Shown: positions 1-10,500 of the stretch, piece by piece
Numbering within the stretch: the stretch's first letter is position 1
Layout of the letters: each line of letters opens with the position of its first letter
From: Strix aluco
Lineage: Eukaryota > Chordata > Aves > Strigiformes > Strigidae
Length of the DNA stretch: 64,000 bases
Assembly (NCBI RefSeq): GCF_031877795.1
Contig: NC_133955.1
Coordinates: 3,720,001 to 3,784,000, forward strand
Direction: 5' to 3'
Made by a program: the position numbers and the translations under genes
Notes under the pieces: model-generated
The model's input: only the letters and a program-made list of their open reading frames with translations
Database searches by the model: none
What the model was told of the DNA's origin: nothing

Positions 1-1380
1 TAAATGAGAAATGACCTTCAAACACGAGCTGAAATCAATTAAGTGATGCTGAATCACAGAGTTAAGATTTTAACAACAAACACTAACAGCCCAGTGGTCT
101 AAACTAAAACTAAGTGGGAAAAAGTCTTACAAAATAAAAGGTACAAGTCAAACTTCCTGTTTTGAACATTTTTGATCTGAAAATAAGAGGGAAGGAAACT
201 TAAGAAACACGATGCCTCAGAAACCACAATTTCAGGCAGTACTGCAAATGTTTATTTCTCCAAATATATTCTACCTTTCATAAATGTTAAAAATTCAGAA
301 ATATCCCCCTGAAACATCTAATCCAGAAGTAGTTCTTCCTATGACCCTTGCAGAAATAACTCCATCTCTCTCTGCTGTCTCTTCTGCTGTGAAATTTATC
401 AAAATCCTGAAAGCCATCCCAATAACGGAGCAACTGAGGAGGAAGGAAAAAGGCATTTAGTTACTTTTAAGCACTCTCGCTTTTACTAGATGCTTTCACA
501 CAGAAATCTGGCAAAATCCAGAGGAGCACTGCCTCTGAACAAGTTGTAGTTCAGACAAAAAAAAGCCTAGCGTAAGTATCCTACATTGACATACTTGATT
601 CTCTTAAGAAATAAATATATCAGAGCGTGCCACTTCCAGCACAGCATCTGGGCGTACGTGACAACCCAGCTCTACTACATCAAATGCATGAAAACGCAAA
701 GATTTCAGGTGTAAAACCACCTCAGTCTAGTTCTGGTCACAACGTAACTTGCGGTAACTGAGTTTTGCAACTATTACTAGAAATTGCACACAAATATAGG
801 TTAGACACACACTTCCCGTTTTTACAACGCCTGGGCGCTGGCAAGGTTTTAGGAGTTACTCTTTTCTGTTTACGTTTTGCTGATCTTTACAGGGAATCAT
901 CCCTGTGCCTTTGCAAATCGCCTCCTTTACAGACACCAACTATTTTGTTTGCTGCGTTTACAGGTTCGTCCGCACAAACGATAACAACGTGGGAGCCGGT
1001 AAGAACCTCCAGCTGTATGTTTTTTGAGATGGAGCTATGTTTTTTTGAGGTGGAACTCTGTCTTTATGGCAGAGCAGCTCCGAGTGACCACGCGAGTGGC
1101 AGGTCACGTTCTCTGCGCAGCCCCGAGGAGATGGCACGTTACATCCCTGCGCGCTGGGAGCAGGTAGGTGTGACAGCCATGCCTCTGGTTTTCACTTCCT
1201 AGAGAACAGAACGTGAAAATTGTCTGACAGAAACAGGTTACGGGGGGGTGCAGACAAAAAAAAAGGGAAGAAAAGTAACCGTCTGGAAAGGGCCAAACCA
1301 CTTGTTGGTCCCTGTTCTACCCGGGGCTGGTGCTCGGAGACAACCAACACCCACCACAGTGAGGGGATGGTGACGGGGCA
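1..1380. other. Non-coding stretch, probably STK38 intron 1
   Basis: AT-rich sequence without any reading frame that I can match to a protein. It lies downstream, on the minus strand, of the CpG-island exon described at 1817-2030. If that exon is STK38 exon 1, this stretch is the start of its first intron. I looked for the conserved N-terminal coding exon of STK38 on the minus strand and did not see it here. Confidence 0.4.
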
Positions 1381-2200
1381 GGATGCTCCCGGCACCGGGG
1401 CTCGACCGGAGCTGGTCGGGGCCGACGCAGCCACCGGGGGCGGCGGCTCCGCGGCCCTTCGTGCGGCCCGACCCGCCGCGCTGGCCGAGGGGCCCGACAG
1501 CATCACCGGGAGCGGACAAAAGGGGCCCAAGCCCCCCAAACCGAGCGGGGGGAGGGTGCCCTCACCGCCCTCGAGCCCGCAGCGCGGCCACCCCCGGGAG
1601 GAGGCGGGACCTCGCCGCGGGAGGGACCCCGGCCCCAGCGCCCCCGCTCCCAGCCCCACCGGACCCGGGGGCTTCGGGGGGCCGCCCCCTGCTCCCACCC
1701 CCAGGAGCGGCAAAGGGCCCCGGGGTGTGGGGGGAGGATGGTGGGGAGGGGATGCGGAGCACCGGGCGGGGGGGGAACACAGGGGTCGCTATGGCAACGA
1801 GGAGGGAGCGGCTTACCGGAGCCCCCCGGGAAGGGGGCGGTGAGGAGCTGAAGGAGACAGCGAGGTCCCGGCGCCGCCAAGTCAGGCGAAGCGGCTGCGG
1901 AGAGACGGGACGAGATGGAACTGGCGGGTAGGGGGACGGGACGGGACCGGGGCAACCAAACCCCCGCGCCGCTACCGCCACCCCCCGCACCAACGGCGAC
2001 CCGGCCGGGACAAGCACCCCAGGGACCGCTACAGCAGCGCGCATGCGCCAGCATCCCCCCGCCACGCCCCCTGCCCGGGGCGGGGCTGCCGCGGCCGCGC
2101 ATGCGCACGGAGGCTTCGCGCCAGCCCGGGGGCGGGGCGGGGCGTGCCCTGGCGCATGCGCAGGGTGCTGCGGGCCCAGGCCCAGCGGGGGGCGGCGGTC
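1380..2200. promoter_or_regulatory. CpG-island promoter with three NRF1 palindromes
   Basis: A dense CpG island with several GGGGCGGGG-type Sp1 boxes. Three perfect copies of the NRF1 palindrome GCGCATGCGC lie at 2039-2048, 2097-2106 and 2152-2161, spaced 58 and 55 bp. NRF1 sites of this form mark TATA-less housekeeping promoters. In human the gene upstream of SRSF3 is STK38, on the opposite strand, so this is most likely the STK38 promoter; that assignment rests on gene order, not on coding sequence. The long reading frames across this island are by-products of its base composition. Confidence 0.7.
1817..2030 (-). other. STK38: Putative STK38 non-coding first exon (minus strand)
   Basis: On the minus strand a strong splice donor (GGCTCCG|GTAAGC) sits at 1816/1817, inside the CpG island and about 220-350 bp downstream of the NRF1 cluster. 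This is what a 5' UTR first exon of a minus-strand gene leaving the window to the left would look like. STK38, a serine/threonine kinase of the NDR family, is the expected gene by synteny. The right-hand limit (transcription start) is a guess. No STK38 protein sequence is visible in the window, so the call is inference from donor, island and gene order. Confidence 0.4.
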
Positions 2201-2674
2201 ACGGCCACGCGCTGTGTCTCAAATCAGCCCTCTTTCTCCGTTGGGTCCAGGCAGAGTTACGAGCACTTCAAGCTGTTGGGCACCAGCCTGCCCGCAGGGC
2301 TCCTGGGGAGCCCAGTCCTGCTTCCTTCCCTCCTCCCCACAATGGCGGGGGGCCCTGCGGTTGCACAGTGCATCCTCACTTCAGCGTCCAGCCCGCGACG
2401 GAGGGGAGGCCGGTTTTTCCCCATCCCTAGAGGGGTGGCATGCAGTGGGTCACCCAGTGGTGACCCCAGGAGTGAGGTGTACCCCGGGCCAGGTGCCACT
2501 GAGACACCGATGATCACCTCAGCCTCCCAGAGCTCAGGAAACAGTCCCCCAGTCCGGGAGGACAGCACATCCGCAGGGGCAGAGGGACTGACCCGCCGAG
2601 CGGGACACGGCGACTGCCGAGAGGTTTGAGCCGTTCACAGCCAGGTCCCCTGGGTTTCAGTCCCCAGCTCTTAA

Positions 2675-3098
2675 GTTGAAGGGTCTGGAGCACATGTACG
2701 AGGAGTGGCTGAGGGAACTGGCGGGGTTTAGTCTGGAGAAGAGGAGGCTGAGGGGAGACCTCATGGCCCTCTGCAACTCCCTGAAAGGAGGGTGCAGAGA
2801 GGGGGGAGGAGTCTCTTGAGCCAAGGAACCAGCGCCAGGACAAGAGGGAATGGCCTCAAGCTGCGCCAGGGAAGGTTTAGACTAGATATTAGGAAGTATT
2901 TCTTTACAGAACGGGTAGTCAGGCGTTGGAATGGGCTGCCCAGGGAGGTGGTAGAGTCCCCATCCCTGGAGGTGTTCAAGAGGTGGGTTGACATAGCACT
3001 TAGGGATCTGGTGTAGTTGGGATCTGTCAGTGCTGGGTTAACGGTTGGACTAGATGATCTTCAAGGTCCCTTCCAACTGAGATGATTCTGTGATTCTG
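2675..3098 (+). mobile_element. CR1 LINE 3' end
   Basis: A 5'-truncated CR1 non-LTR retrotransposon in plus orientation. It carries the familiar block running from the GAAGGGTCTGGAG start, through the GAGAAGAGGAGGCTGAGGGGAGACCTCATG segment in pieces, to the TTGGACTAGATGATCTTCAAGG block and the terminal ATTCTGTGATTCTGT octamer tail. The open frame inside it (2792-3016, ending near [18 protein letters not shown]) is the C-terminal remnant of the CR1 reverse transcriptase polyprotein, not a host gene. CR1 of this kind is the dominant LINE of birds and is the main evidence for an avian source. Confidence 0.93.
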
Positions 3099-3362
3099 TC
3101 TGGCCCAGCCCTGAGGTTGGTTTGGGGCAGGCAAGGCTCCCACGTCCCAGCTCAGCAAACTCACTGCTTGGGTGCTACAACCAGTTTGCATCTTGGCCCT
3201 TTCAGCTCTTCAGGAACATCTGAAACCATCTGCTTCAGTAATGGTTTGATTGGCCTTGGGAATCTAACAGGGAGCCCTGAGGAACGGCATGATAAAAAAA
3301 AACGTGATTCCGTACTCATCCCTAATGTGCAGAAATGCTGGCAAAAGAGAATTTTGCTTCGT

Positions 3363-4453
3363 TTTATTTACATTTCTACCAAAAAAAAAAGCAAGTGCAA
3401 TCCAGAGGGTGAAAAGGGGTTTTGTTATTGGCAACATCAAGGAGTTCCTGGGTTTTAATGATTGAGAAATACCTTCTGCACATGCAGTTGAAGTCTATCA
3501 GCAACAGAAGAATTTCAGGATTTAAAACAGCGTGTATAGTCCCGACATGATGGAAACGCTGATGTATTTGTATCACATGTGACAGACTGAATCTCTGAAA
3601 GACTAATTTTGCAATTAAACTGGACCTTGCTTTGCTTAGACAAAGCTGGTCCGTTTGACATTAAAGGTGAATAGTAAAATCATATGCTACCTCTCAGGAA
3701 ACACCAGCAGCCTCGTGAAGCTGTCTTTCTGCCAAGAAAACATCGTGGGAGCTCTTGGAGAGGATTTCACATGAACAAAAAAAAATGTAGGAAGTCTTGA
3801 AATAAAAGGCTCAAATATGGACCCTGGAAGCTGATTCTCATCTTTTCCACCAGCAGACAGAGGTGAAAGTCTAGGGCTTTGGCTGGGAGGGTGGGAATCA
3901 CTGCCAGCTTCTACCTCTCTGGCCTGGCAAAAGTTTGCCACCCTGAAGGAAAACTTGAGAGATGAGAGACTTAAACCATTCTATGTGCTGGAGAAGCAGG
4001 AAAAAAGCAAACATTTGGACCTAAAGTATAAGGGAAGTTATTACTACTGCAGAGCAGGGCAGAACTGCAGGCAGGTGTGAGAGAATCTGTATTGGGAGGT
4101 AACTGCTTCTCCGTGAGTCAAATCATTAGAGCAAGTGAGCCTGTGAATATGCAGATTAATGAACCAAACTTCCTGCTGCAAAGAGCTGCTGCAGCCCTAA
4201 GATATCAGTAACAGACAGGGAGGGCCCTGCCATGGCAAGGGCCTGTGACAAATGACCCCCACTCACAGTGACAGTACTTAGATTGCCTGCTAGGGAGAGA
4301 GCCTGGGTCCTTACAAGGGTCTCTACTCAACATCTAGGAGTAATTAATGGAACAAAGGGACATTATTATTCTTCTGCGGTTCACCTTTGCGCTAGAGCTT
4401 TTCCTTACAACATTACATGTCTGAAGCAATGGACGGACTGAGCTGGGTTGAGG
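3363..4453 (-). other. Probable PTHL 3' UTR
   Basis: Sequence downstream of the PTHL stop codon on the minus strand. The nearest canonical minus-strand AATAAA that I see is at 3363-3368, with an ATTAAA variant at 3454-3459, which would give a 3' UTR of about 1.1 kb. No other gene is recognisable here. The extent is inferred only from the polyadenylation motifs. Confidence 0.35.
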
Positions 4454-6015
4454 CTAGTGGGAAAAGTTCTGTGGCTGGGTGCTAGGATTGCTCTTGCTGC
4501 CCAGCTCTTTGATTTGAAGGAGGTCGAAAAGGTCTTGTGGGTTCCAGTTTCCCTTCGGGCTCTTCACACACAAATCCAGCTGCTTTAACGGGGGGAAGCC
4601 CTGCTCCTTCTCCGTCAGTTCCAGCAGCTGCTTCAGCAGGCTTGAAGTCTCGTCTCTGTTGGTGCTGCTGTAGAGATCTGAGGGATCTTGGCTCTTCTGC
4701 GAATCCCACATGGCATTTGAAAGCGAAATATCCCTGCTGCTGGCTGTGTGCACACTGCCTAGGGCATTGTGGAGCCACATCAGGCGCTTCAGCCCTTGAA
4801 ATGCCCTCCCTTTGTCATGCATGAGCTGATGCTCCGTCACTGCTCTTTTACTGCAACAACGGGAAGAAAGAGTTAGGTTAGGAACCAAGCACGGCCAGAT
4901 CTAAGCTCCTGTTTCAAACGTGGCAGATTTGCAGCCGTCAGTTTTAGATGCTTCTCTAAACTGAGGAAGGAGCGTTGGTGGAGTCCACCCAGGATGTGGA
5001 GGACAGCCCCGAGGCGAGGCTCGTAGGGCTGGTGCCCGCAGCCAGCCTGGCCCTTGCAGGGCCCGCGGCGTGAGCACTCCCCTGCAGGCGAGCTCGGGCA
5101 GGCGGGGAGGCAGCCAGTTCCTGAAGATGGGAAGCTGAAAAACTGTGCCATTCCCAAAAGGTATTCCTTGGATCACCTTTTTTTTAAAAAAATAAACAAC
5201 ACACACACACACAAAAAACCCAAACAAACAAACAAACAAACCCACCAGACTGGGGAGACAGCGACAAAATTACCTTAGCAGGCTTTAAAAGCTCTTAGAG
5301 AGATCTGGTCTTTCCCTAATTTGGGTTCTTTTCAGCGGTTTAAACACCAGAATAAAATTCCCTTTTCATGACCTTAGTGTTCTAGGATTGTTGGGTTTGT
5401 TTCTTTCTTTCCAGAGCTGTAAATCAGGAGTAATTTAACTGAAGTCAGTGTCCATGAAATTAAAAAACCCCTTATCTTTCTCCCGATACACCAAAAATTT
5501 TGAGCCAAATATTGAGTGGGGAGGGCAGGCTAATTCTGGGATGCAATATTTCTGAATTTCAGGCTGTTTAGATAAACACCTCACTGCAGCTATAGGCTCT
5601 CACTGCAGATTTGGATCTGAATGGGAACCTAAATACAGAACTGTAGTGTGTGCCATTTCCACGGCTTGCATTGAACATCCTGACGTGGTTTGCTGCGCTG
5701 TGCTTAAAAGCATCAACTGAAATGTGGTGTATGTTACGCATCTAAAAACGCAATCGGTCTGATTTTGTACTGCATAGAGGGCGATGTAAAATGTTGCCAT
5801 ATCAGATGTAGAGGATTTTCCTTCCACCATGCTCTGGAGTAAGTGCCAGCGGTGGGGAATACAGCCCATTAAATCAAAGGCAAGCAGTCTTCTGATGGTA
5901 TTAAGTAAAAGGATGATATTGCTTACTTTTCAGTGTCTTGACATGTTGCGAAACAGGCAAAAAAAAGAATTGCCAAAAATGTAACCATCTGCAGAGATCT
6001 CTGGGGCAGGAACAT
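4454..6015 (-). CDS. PTHL: Parathyroid hormone-like peptide precursor (PTH-L)
   Basis: Third member of the PTH/PTHrP hormone family, a secreted ligand of class B PTH receptors. Coding exons on the minus strand are 6015-5927 (89 nt, donor AAAA|GTAAGC) and 4850-4454 (397 nt, acceptor GTTGTTGCAG|T), giving 161 aa. Residues 1-25 form a signal peptide with a hydrophobic VTFLAILFFACFATC core. A very short propeptide, QDTEN, ends in a KR cleavage site completed across the intron, as in PTH and PTHrP. The mature peptide starts AVTEHQLMHDKG and keeps R20, W23, L24 and L28, the receptor-contact positions of PTH(1-34), and ends that region with HTA like PTHrP. A polar tail of about 95 residues with one Cys follows. 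The family is known from fish, frog and chicken and is absent from placental mammals. The reading frame is intact. Symbol use varies between databases. Confidence 0.9.
5196..5242. repeat. (CA)n / (CAAA)n microsatellite
   Basis: A short perfect CA run followed by a CAAA run, inside the intron between the signal-peptide and hormone exons of PTHL. It is likely length-polymorphic. No function is implied. Confidence 0.85.
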
Positions 6016-7437
6016 TTTCTCTCTTCTTTAAATCTGCTCCACAGGACAAGAAGCCGGCAGTATGATCAAAAATCTTTTTTCCTCTGTTCTTTCTTTCACC
6101 TGACAAAATGAATTTCAGCCTTTAAGCACTGGGAAAAGTGGAGCATTGTACTATGTTACATCATCCCTGGACCGCCCAGAACATCAGGCCTGTGGATTTG
6201 TAATATATACCAGTAAAAGATTAATAGATTTCATAGTATATTTCTACATTTCCTTCCTAAGAGTCCTAAATCTCCTTTTCCACTATTGCCTCCCAATATA
6301 CTACTTCCCACTCTTGTACATTTGCAAGCACAGGAGATTATTTCATTCAGAACTGGCAAGAGACCTTCCTAATAAAAACTTAGCAGAAATTTAACAAAAA
6401 GATCAGGATTGGTGCCTAAGAAATCTGTCGCAAAACTCAAAAAGAGTTTAAGACTGGACCATGCAGATCAAGTTAAAAAGTGTAAACAGCCCTGGGACTT
6501 GACCTTTAACAATACAACCTTTTCCACGAGCAATACAAGCGCTGACACCCAAATCTGCCACTGCACAAGGAGGGTATTAGGCTGCTACCGGATTTCTTTT
6601 CTGTCAAGAAGTGGATTTCTGCTTAGGGAAGTGATAACTAGAAAATGTAATTCTACAGTGATTATTTTCATCTAAGTTACAACTGCATTCAGTTCTGTGT
6701 CTGCTCTTGGCATCGGTACACCTCTGCCTGCCCATCCTTCCAACCCCACCACTCTTTTATCGCCAGGTCTGTCACTAAAATTTCTGCATTCTTTTACACT
6801 AATGACTGCACCCTGCTTTTAGGATCAGCTTCAGCCTGTCTCTTTAGTTATTTACCACCAAAACCTGTATTAATTGTTACATCAAAACCTAGATGGACAA
6901 CAAAACAGAAGTTGCAGCATTTAAGCTTGCGTAAGAATAGTAAAGATACGTTCCTGTATAATGAGGCTACTATTTTTTTTAAGAAATACTTCTTTTTGTG
7001 CTGAAGCAGTTTGGGTTAATAAAAAACGCAGCATCTCCTCAAATTACTTTTCTTTATACTAACTTGAATGTTGAATTGTCAGTGACTGGATAGAAAGGCA
7101 AATTATACATTTGGCTGTAAAAATTAAGCTTGTTCTTAATAAGTCTACTCCACTAATTTGTGAATAATTTCCTTGGACAATGTGTTCAAGAGAAGCTAGA
7201 CATGAAATAACAAATGGGTATTAGTTCTGATTTAAAAATATCTGTATTAAATACAGATACATACACATAAATATACATATAGATGTGTGTATATTTACAT
7301 GCTGTATATTTTGTTATGCTAATGTAGAACTCCTGCTCATATAATAGATAAGCTCTACTTTTCTATTGTGATCAACACTAAACTATGTATTAATGAAAAA
7401 GCATCTTCCAGTTACAAAAGGAACGTTATCTACTTAC

Positions 7438-7530
7438 TGATGAACTTGTAGATATCACAGTTCTGATCTGCCAGTCTTGGCGTGACGTTCCAGTCGCAAT
7501 GCCAACGAGTGCCTTTCACCTTCTTTTATA
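7438..7530 (-). promoter_or_regulatory. PTHL: PTHL TATA box and 5' UTR exon 1
   Basis: On the minus strand a TATAAAAG box lies at 7530-7523. About 85 bp downstream comes a perfect donor, TTCATCA|GTAAGT, at 7438/7437. With a start near 7497 this gives a non-coding exon of about 60 nt without ATG, which can splice to the acceptor GTGGAGCAG|A at 6033, 18 nt before the PTHL start codon. A TATA promoter, UTR exon, signal exon and hormone exon is the layout known for PTH genes. The pairing with PTHL is inferred from position and strand; a transcript would settle it. Confidence 0.6.
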
Positions 7531-10500
7531 CCAGCACAGAAACCACGGAAACAATAGAAATGATCTCTACAGCACTTTGTGACTAAGACCTTTCCTCTCG
7601 TGTCAGTGAGACAGCTCCCTGTTTCCAGCGATAATAAATCTTGGATTCTGAAGTGTTCTGTTCAGCCGTGACTAAAGAAAAGATCACATTTGTGAACAGT
7701 TTTCTTATTCCTTTGCCATCTCTCCTGTTTTGTGAGAACTTTAAGATGATGCAAAAGGGATATTCAAACCTGTTTTTCCAGGGTTGATCAGGAGAAATGT
7801 CTCTGGTATGCAGAAGGGATCTCCCTCCTCTGCTGTCCTCATGGACTCACATACAGGACACTGAAGTTGCATAGGAGGAAGCAAATCAACAATACTGATG
7901 AACTCTGTGATGCCAGTTATCATACAAACAGCAAAATGGGACCTTTCACAGCAAATCTAACTGAGGAGTTGGTAAATAAGATGCCACTCGATTTTAATGG
8001 TCAGTACAAATTTCATTTAAATCGTTGATTTTACAGTACAGTAAACATTTGTTTTAAATCTTGGAAACTGGGGACATACAGAGAAGACTTATTAACTGAT
8101 TAAACAATAAAACTGCAAGTGGTAGCTTAGGCAAAAAGCCAAATTCTGATCTGCTTTGGAACCCTACAAGTTGATGCCGTGTGAGGTTTGATACTCACTT
8201 CACGATCTCTGACCAGGTAATTTCAACAGAATTTGGATACTCAGGATGTGGCCGGACCAGTAGGCTGAAACACTAGTCTAGAGAACAAGTTCCTATTTCT
8301 CAAAGTGAAAGAAAGTGAATGTATTTGTCACCTCTGAGGAAAAATTCCCTGGAAGGATTGAAAAGATAATTTGCTTAGTGTTATCAGAAGCTACTGATTC
8401 CTTTTAGCCAAGCCATAGGCACAGCCATACGTTCCCATTAAACCCAGTCTCGGGTGAATGCAAACACATTGTCCAAACGGAGACAGGCCCTATTAGCAGT
8501 GCTCGCACGACCTCATCTATTCTCGTGGCTTCTACGGACATCAAATTGCTTTTTATTACAGTCCTCATGACAGCTTATTTTGAGCCCCGCTATTTCAGAG
8601 CAATCAAATAAGTGTTTCTGATTTCATTACGTGAGTCCCAATTGTTAAGGAGAGTGTCACTCATTAAAGAGAACAAAGTGTACCACCAATTAAAGATGAC
8701 ATTTGTTAAATATTGGTGGCACAGGGGCCTGCTTCACATCTTAGTTTCCAGGGTAGCAGTTACACTGCAGTTACACTGAATTATCTGCCTCTGAAACCAA
8801 GGTTTCTTAGTTACATCTTCAAGGATTAATAAGCACTGGCCAAAGTCATGTCCAGAACATCTGGTCTAATTCATCCATGAACTTTTTGAGTCTCCATTAT
8901 ATAATGGGTTTTCACTGAACGTGGTTACCGGCATCTCCACTGAAAGAACTAATATGCCATTAATCCGAGTGACTACAGACAGCCAGAGACACTGACCTGG
9001 GATCAGTAACCGGGCACTTGAAGCATTCTGTGATGGCCAAACCACATTGCCGTGGCTACGCTCTTCCACTGGGTATTTCTTTCCACCCAAGAACTTAGAA
9101 GAAGTCAAAATAACTCTGGACGTGACTTTGTTACATCTCCCTGAGATGTGAGGACAGACTGCGGTGAAGTTACGATCTATCTTGGAGAAGCATCCGGCGC
9201 AGTAGGGAAAAGATGCTTGCAGGGATTTGTTTGCAATATTTCTAAAGAAAATATAAAATGTGTTGATTGAACAGTTTATACCACAGCCACACACATAGCA
9301 GTTAGTATTTCTAACCATGATGGGGACATTGATAATTTCACAAGGAGAAATGCACAAACAGCACTACCAGGTGATATTTTTAGCTGATATAAATGAATCT
9401 CTGCAAGAGCTCTGAACAGTGTAGAGGAGACTAAGAGCTGCCAGGGAAGTAACCAGCAAACCCAGCTGACTGGAGTTTGGTTACCTCGGGGCCTCCCTCC
9501 GAGCACACTCGGAGCCATCAAAGGTTTTAGCCTTGGCTTCAAAGCCTTCGCTCGCACCCTCCGGCTTTTCCTGGTCCTAAGGCCTGACCTCATTAGAGGG
9601 TGCCTTTGCTCTTCAATCACCTTTTTCAGTGGGAGCGGCTGAGCGAGGAGGGCTGTGCAAATTACGGTTTCCCAGCCAGTGATTCTGTTGTTTTGCTTTC
9701 CAGTCCTCTCCCCAGGGAGCCAGGTGGGGGAGGAAGGGAATATGGCTTGCTGCAGAGCATGAAAGAAAAAAGCAAGAGAAAGCCTGGAGGCCCAGTTGAG
9801 GGGGAAGAAGGAATGGGGGAGGGAACAGAAAGCAAAGCAAATGTGCAAATAACCTCGTTAGGGCAAGGGGGATCCTCTTGCCTGGGATTTGAAAACTTAA
9901 TTAAACAAAGACTGTACTGCATCAAAGGGATCCTCTATCTGCAGGGAGATGGACAGACAGATCTGATGAATTTTTTCCACATGCTGTTCTCTGTTATTCA
10001 CCAGTAACAGGAGTGTGGGCTCCGGCAGGCTTCACGCTTCTCTAATGTAAAAATCGACTTTGCTTTTTTGGATTGTTTTTTTTTTTTTTCCCCTAACTGC
10101 TCTTAGCCTCACAGAGTAAAATTCATATGAGCTGTTCAGTACGGTGTGTGGAAAGAAAGACACCGCCCTGTTGAGAGGAAACTGTTTGACCACACTTGGA
10201 TGGTAAATATAGTTCCCCTGAGCTGCTGGTGAAGCAGCTGCTAATGAATGGCTGCTCTCCCTTCCTGGCCTCCCTAATTGAGAGATCAGAGGAAATGACA
10301 CCTCGAAGCAAACCCGGAGGCCACGAAGACTTCTGCACCACTACACCCACATCTCTGGGCACTACGGGGGCCATCACCAGCCCTCAGCCCCGGGAGGAAG
10401 GAGCCAGCAGCAGCATCGCCTCAGTAACCATTTAAAGGAGATGAAATTCTGCTCCTAGAGAGCAGGCTCCAGGCTTCCCCTCGGCTTGGGTGCTTATAGC

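Noticed and set aside
1192-2513. Several long overlapping frames on both strands at the left CpG island
   Set aside because: All are Gly/Pro/Arg-rich, overlap in every frame and follow from GC content. None matches a protein.
2792-3016. A 74-residue frame resembling a conserved protein
   Set aside because: It is the C-terminal reverse-transcriptase remnant of the CR1 element, not a host gene.
5600-5869. A minus-strand frame between the PTHL exons
   Set aside because: It lies inside the PTHL intron, has no splice signals in phase and no similarity to PTH-family sequence.
9276-9848. A 190-residue minus-strand frame
   Set aside because: Low-complexity hydrophobic and basic mixture. The donor-like GCCCCGAG|GTAACC inside it cannot be joined in frame to the next segment. 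No homology recognised.
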